A DNA stretch of 64,000 nucleotides from Mucilaginibacter yixingensis (GTDB taxonomy: Bacteria; Bacteroidota; Bacteroidia; Sphingobacteriales; Sphingobacteriaceae), in the NCBI RefSeq assembly GCF_041080815.1, contig NZ_CP160205.1:744001-808000 (forward strand), written 5' to 3'. Made by a program: the position numbers and the translations under genes. Positions 60,871-64,000 of the stretch are shown here, piece by piece. Position 1 is the first letter of the stretch; each line of letters opens with the position of its first letter. The notes under the pieces were generated by a model. The model worked only from the letters and a program-made list of their open reading frames with translations. It was not told where the DNA came from and made no database searches.

Positions 60871-61170
60871 ATGGATATTATAGTGTTGCTGGCATTCGGC
60901 TTTTTGCTGCTGGGCGCGATTCTGATTTTCAGAAAATCGCATAGCCGGGAAGTGGATCACTTTATGCAGAGTCGCCATGGCGTACAACCGCTGTTCAAAG
61001 AGCGATCCACCCAGATTAAATATCATACCCTGCACGATTTACTGCAAGTTCATGCTGATGCCCTGGCGCAACTGGAGCAACTGAAACATGATTATGACGA
61101 GCATGTAATTAATGTAGATGAGTATGAAGCCAGTCTGGATATTATGATGAAAGACCACCACGCTCAATAA
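60871..61170 (+). CDS. small single-helix membrane protein, paralogue 2
   Basis: A 99-residue paralogue of the preceding gene: membrane helix (about 2-20, IVLLAFGFLLLGAILIF), basic RKSHSR, then PLFKERSTQIKYHTLHDLLQ, LKHDYDEHVINVDEYEASLD. It starts 56 bases after the first copy's stop. The two have diverged to low identity while preserving the RSTQ and EY-x3-LD positions, which suggests an old duplication and possible hetero-oligomer formation. Function unknown. Confidence 0.6.
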   Translation: MDIIVLLAFGFLLLGAILIFRKSHSREVDHFMQSRHGVQPLFKERSTQIKYHTLHDLLQVHADALAQLEQLKHDYDEHVINVDEYEASLDIMMKDHHAQ

Positions 61171-61229
61171 TTTATTTTATTTGCCATTTGCAGCTGTTAT
61201 TTTATATCATTGCAGCTCAAACAGCTTAT

Positions 61230-61595
61230 ATGGCATCAGCAGCAGACGACGGCGTTGTAAAAAGGCTTAAAGTGATTGTAAAAGATCACGGCGGACAGCT
61301 GGCCCTGGCCAACCTGATTGGCGTAGATCAAGGTTTCATCAGCAAGGTGATCAACAAAAAGCAGGATGTAAGCTACTATCTCATCAAAAAGCTCTGCTTT
61401 CAACTCAAATATTCGCCAGAGTGGCTCATTCTGGGGACGGGCAACAAACAGATCCTCAAGCAAGAATCAGCCAAACTGATTACCGAAATACAAATGCTGC
61501 GTACCGAAGTAGACATTTTACAGGCCCGTATGAAAGCCTACGAGATGGAGCTGAGCGAGGTGCGTAATGCACTGCCTGATCGAAAGCAGGCGTAG
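61230..61595 (+). CDS. CI-like/XRE HTH protein with coiled-coil tail
   Basis: From the ATG at 61230 the protein has 121 residues (a TTG start 14 codons upstream was rejected because it lies in the preceding gene's trailer). Residues about 7-70 form a phage-CI-type HTH (VVKRLKVIVKDHGGQLALAN, IGVDQGFISKVINKKQDVS, then SPEWLILGTG), and the remainder is a coiled coil (ITEIQMLRTEVDILQARMKA) likely for dimerisation. It lacks an S24 peptidase domain. It may be a second regulator of the remnant or a host regulator. Confidence 0.75.
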   Translation: MASAADDGVVKRLKVIVKDHGGQLALANLIGVDQGFISKVINKKQDVSYYLIKKLCFQLKYSPEWLILGTGNKQILKQESAKLITEIQMLRTEVDILQARMKAYEMELSEVRNALPDRKQA

Positions 61596-61599
61596 TGTA

Positions 61600-61705
61600 T
61601 TTCGAATTTCGAATGTTCAATTTCGAATTTATCTATTTTAAAATCTAGATTTACGATAATTTGAAATTCAAAATCCGAAATCGACCATCCCAGATCCGAA
61701 ATTAT
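61600..61705. repeat. AT-rich inverted repeat (TTTCGAATTT type)
   Basis: Several copies of TTTCGAATTT/AAATTCGAAA-like words occur (ATTTCGAATTTCGAATGTTC, then GAAATTCAAAATCCGAAAT, ATCCGAAATTA), arranged to pair as an imperfect hairpin. Similar repeats are common between genes in this group of bacteria. It separates the HTH gene from the leftward ABC transporter block. Confidence 0.5.
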
Positions 61706-61798
61706 TTCTCCGCCTCCTCTTCTCCTTTATCGCCCGCATGATGATGAAAGCAAGACTGATGAGGCAACAACTCAAACTCGCCATTCGCAACTCACTGA

Positions 61799-62041
61799 TT
61801 AGGCTGCTTTTGAAACTTTAATAGTTTCAATTAGGTAATGAGTCATCAGTTCTTTTTCGGCCATAATCATGGCAAAATCGGTATAGGCCATGCCGTTCTC
61901 AAAGGGGTAAACGGTATAGCCGCGTTTGTTGGCATCATAGGCGCCTAGTTCAAAAATCTCTTCGTGTTTTTTGCCTTTAATTTTAGCGCCTTGCACTAAC
62001 TGATAGGCATCTTGTATGGCATTAAATGTCATGTCTTTCAT
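61799..62041 (-). CDS. small soluble protein of unknown function after the ABC transporter
   Basis: From the ATG at 62039-62041 the protein has 80 residues; an upstream ATG would overlap the ABC ATPase gene's trailing region. The sequence is acidic-basic mixed helical, with YQLVQGAKIKGKKHEEIFEL and YTDFAMIMAEKELMTHYLIE. No signal peptide or domain is recognised. It follows the ABC operon on the same strand after 44 bases and may be co-transcribed. Confidence 0.5.
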   Translation of the reverse strand: MKDMTFNAIQDAYQLVQGAKIKGKKHEEIFELGAYDANKRGYTVYPFENGMAYTDFAMIMAEKELMTHYLIETIKVSKAA

Positions 62042-62085
62042 AGTGCTTTGGCTAGTGCAATTTCTTTGCCAAAGCACCAGATGCC

Positions 62086-62835
62086 TCAGCTAAACCAGCT
62101 AAACAGCTCGTTTTGGGTGAGGGCTGTCTTTTTTTCTGAACTCAGATCGTGCAGTATTTTACCTTCGGCCATCTGGATGATGCGGTTACCGTAGGTAAAG
62201 GCGTCTTTCAGATTATGGGTGATGAGGATGCCAGTGAGGCTATAATCTTTAACCAACTGATCGGCCGTTTGCATCACCAGATCGGCAGAGCGGGGGTCGA
62301 GTGCGGCTGAGGGCTCATCCAGCAGCAAGATTTTGCAATCATCCATCACACTCATCAGTAGGGTAAGCGCCTGGCGTTGTCCACCGGAAAGCGTACCCAT
62401 TAGCTGACCGGTTTTATTTTCCAGTCCCATGCCCAGGCGGGCTATCTGTTCTTTTACTTTGCTTTTAAAGCCATCGTTGATGCCGATGCTGAATCCCTTG
62501 CGTTTGGTGCGCAAAGCAGCCAGGCGAAAGTTGTCAAGGATGCTCAGATCAGGCGCTGTACCGCTCAATGGGTTTTGAAATACCCTGGCCACCCACCGGC
62601 TGCGTTGATAATCATGCAATCGGCTCACATCGTTCCTATCAATACTTACTGAACCGGATGATGGCAATATGCTGCCCGCAATCAGATTAAGCAAGGTTGA
62701 CTTGCCCGAGCCGTTAGAGCCCACAATTACCAAATAATCGCCATTGGCAATATTCAGGTTGATGCCATTGATGGCTTGCACCTCATTAGGCAAGCCTTTA
62801 TTGAAAGTTTTGTAAAGGGATTGGATATCAATCAT
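62086..62835 (-). CDS. ABC transporter ATP-binding subunit (TrpX-type importer)
   Basis: The 249-residue ATPase has Walker A GSNGSGKST (39-47), a Q-loop region VARVFQNP, signature TLSGGQRQALTLL, Walker B KILLLDEPSAALDP and switch HNLKDAF. It powers the permease encoded just upstream. Its start overlaps the permease stop by 4 bases (ATGA-type), a coupled operon. The group (ATPase, branched-chain-like permease, COG2984-like binding protein) is known in importers for aromatic amino acids and similar ligands; the substrate here is not determined. Confidence 0.92.
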   Translation of the reverse strand: MIDIQSLYKTFNKGLPNEVQAINGINLNIANGDYLVIVGSNGSGKSTLLNLIAGSILPSSGSVSIDRNDVSRLHDYQRSRWVARVFQNPLSGTAPDLSILDNFRLAALRTKRKGFSIGINDGFKSKVKEQIARLGMGLENKTGQLMGTLSGGQRQALTLLMSVMDDCKILLLDEPSAALDPRSADLVMQTADQLVKDYSLTGILITHNLKDAFTYGNRIIQMAEGKILHDLSSEKKTALTQNELFSWFS

Positions 62836-63707
62836 GCTGCCCTCCCTCTTAAGGTGATGCGCGGCAAGCTTACAATCAGTAATACAAAGGCTGCAGTAAC
62901 CATTTTTAGATAATTGGCATCAATGCCGATGCTGAGGGTAAAGGCCAGCACAAACTGAAAGATGATAGCGCCAGCCAATACCAGCGCCAAACTAGCCCAA
63001 ACCGAGGTAATGCGCAGCCAGTTGATCACCGTCTCTGCTATAATTACCGATCCTAGTCCCACAATTACCACACCTATGCCCATGCTGATATCAGCAAATA
63101 ACTGAAACTGCGTAACCAGGAACCCGCTCAATGCGGTAAGTGCATTGGCCAGTGCCAGCCCAATTATTTTCATCCTATCGGTGTTTACGCCCAGCGCGCG
63201 TACCATGCTTTCGCTGTTACCGGTGGCACGCATGGCCACGCCAAAATCGGTTTTCAATAAATAACCTATGATGAGCGTGGCGGCCACTACAAACAGTAAG
63301 ACAATGAGCAAAGTATTCTGATCATCAACCTTACTGATATGGATCAGGCCGAATAACAATTTAGAAGCGTCAGTGAGCGGGATGTTTGAGCGCTGCATGA
63401 TGATGAGGTTGACGGAATACAATGCCGTCATAACCAGTATTCCTGCCAATAGCGCGTTGATTTTGAGTTTGGTATGGATCAACCCGGTTAATGCCCCGGC
63501 AATAGCGCCGGACGCCGCTACGGCCAGCAATACCAGCCAGATGTTCTGCTGATGCATAAACATCACGGCAGTCACCGCCCCGCCAAGTGTATAACTGCCA
63601 TCGGTAGTAATATCCGGGATATTAAAAATCTTCATAGAAATGAAGATGCCCAGCGCCAGCATACTGAGGCAAAGACCCATAATTAACGCACTGAGGTAGA
63701 AACCCAT
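62832..63707 (-). CDS. ABC transporter permease (TrpX-type importer)
   Basis: The 291-residue membrane protein has eight or nine predicted helices, e.g. FYLSALIMGLCLSMLALGIF (start), LAVAASGAIAGALTGL, and IGVVIVGLGSVIIAETVINW. It belongs to the branched-chain-amino-acid-type permease fold: DITTDGSYTLGGAVTAV is the family signature near residue 35, and GVAMRATGNSESMVRALGVN the cytoplasmic coupling loop. It follows the binding protein gene after 2 bases and overlaps the ATPase gene. Confidence 0.92.
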   Translation of the reverse strand: MGFYLSALIMGLCLSMLALGIFISMKIFNIPDITTDGSYTLGGAVTAVMFMHQQNIWLVLLAVAASGAIAGALTGLIHTKLKINALLAGILVMTALYSVNLIIMQRSNIPLTDASKLLFGLIHISKVDDQNTLLIVLLFVVAATLIIGYLLKTDFGVAMRATGNSESMVRALGVNTDRMKIIGLALANALTALSGFLVTQFQLFADISMGIGVVIVGLGSVIIAETVINWLRITSVWASLALVLAGAIIFQFVLAFTLSIGIDANYLKMVTAAFVLLIVSLPRITLRGRAA

Positions 63708-63709
63708 TT

Positions 63710-64000
63710 TTAGATAGCCTGGTAGTTTGCAGGTACAGTAATGTGATATTTAGCTGCCGCGGCTTTATTGTAAACACGCTTGCGAATTTTTACCATTTCT
63801 GGTTTCAATCCATCCATTTTGCGGGTTTTGAGGTATTGCGCGGCTTGCAAGCCCGCCTGGTAACCCCATTGATAAATATCGGCACCGAAAGCCGCTACTG
63901 CGCCACGTTTTACTAAACCGGCTTCGCTGGTAAAGATGGGTACAAACTTGGCATCACAGCTTTGCTTGATGGTCTCGAACGCCGAGAATACCACGTTATC
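63710..64000 (-). CDS. ABC transporter substrate-binding protein, C-terminal part
   Basis: The gene is cut by the right edge; 96 C-terminal residues are visible, in frame from DNVVFSAFETI to the TAA at 63710-63712. The stretch FVPIFTSEAGLVKRGAVAAF, GADIYQWGYQAGLQAAQYL and a C-terminal KRVYNKAAAAKYHITVP match the periplasmic binding proteins of the COG2984/TrpX type. In Bacteroidota it would be periplasmic or lipid-anchored. It is the first visible gene of the leftward operon. Confidence 0.85.
   Translation of the reverse strand, partial: DNVVFSAFETIKQSCDAKFVPIFTSEAGLVKRGAVAAFGADIYQWGYQAGLQAAQYLKTRKMDGLKPEMVKIRKRVYNKAAAAKYHITVPANYQAI

Noticed and set aside
1..64000. CRISPR array or complete insertion sequence
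   Set aside because: No regularly spaced direct repeats with spacers were seen. The only transposase-like sequence is the DNA-binding module fused to the sensor at 6454-8361, without a DDE domain or flanking inverted repeats.

Overview
The window looks like the chromosome of a saprophytic member of the Bacteroidota, most likely Sphingobacteriaceae (Mucilaginibacter/Pedobacter-like). Supporting signs are two SusC/SusD pairs, an ECF sigma/FecR/STN-type TonB transducer set, a 7TMR-DISM sensor, a Bat aerotolerance operon, many secreted glycoside hydrolases, TAnnTTTG-type -7 boxes and weak Shine-Dalgarno sites. The genus is inferred from gene content only.

Layout. (1) 1-736: 5' part of gatB. (2) 1.2-16.5 kb: a polysaccharide utilisation locus. 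Leftward genes are one GH5 and two GH30 enzymes; rightward genes are a membrane sensor-regulator, SusC, SusD and a GH3. The regulator (6454-8361) is unusual: a 7TM-DISM sensor and coiled coil are fused to the zinc ribbon and helix-turn-helix of an IS1595-type transposase, without the DDE nuclease. (3) 16.7-23.6 kb: msrA, a second GH3, a small helix-hairpin-helix protein, and a tightly packed GH88-GH43-DUF2264 operon preceded by a 28-codon micro-ORF whose stop overlaps the GH88 start. (4) 23.9-30.2 kb: an RND efflux operon (small membrane protein, TolC, RND pump, lipoprotein adaptor). (5) 30.4-37.7 kb: ECF sigma factor, FecR anti-sigma, STN-containing SusC and SusD, with no hydrolase attached. 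(6) 38-43 kb: an unknown secreted protein, tRNA-Leu(GAG) and tRNA-Leu(CAG), a Ycf48/BNR-like secreted protein, two tRNA-Lys(TTT) genes and an RluA-type pseudouridine synthase. (7) 42.8-48 kb: a stand-alone NRPS of the Pls/PosA type (adenylation, carrier, then membrane and left-handed beta-helix units) and a GH43. (8) 48.3-56.7 kb: moxR, DUF58, a DUF4381-like gene, then batA, batB, batC, batD and batE. (9) 56.8-61.6 kb: a prophage remnant with a truncated terminase, an S24 repressor, a CI-like HTH protein and tandem small membrane paralogues. (10) 61.8-64 kb: a small unknown gene and an ABC importer (ATPase, permease, binding protein cut by the window edge).

How the parts work together. Block 2 reads as a beta-glucan system: outer-membrane capture by SusCD, cleavage by GH5 and GH30 enzymes and finishing by GH3, with a dedicated membrane-anchored regulator placed between the divergent arms. 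Block 3 suggests a uronic-acid-containing glycan. Block 5 looks like a cell-surface signalling uptake locus. Several gene ends carry long imperfect-palindrome elements of three families (about 100-146 bp), plus well-formed terminator hairpins. No CRISPR array, rRNA gene or complete insertion sequence was seen.
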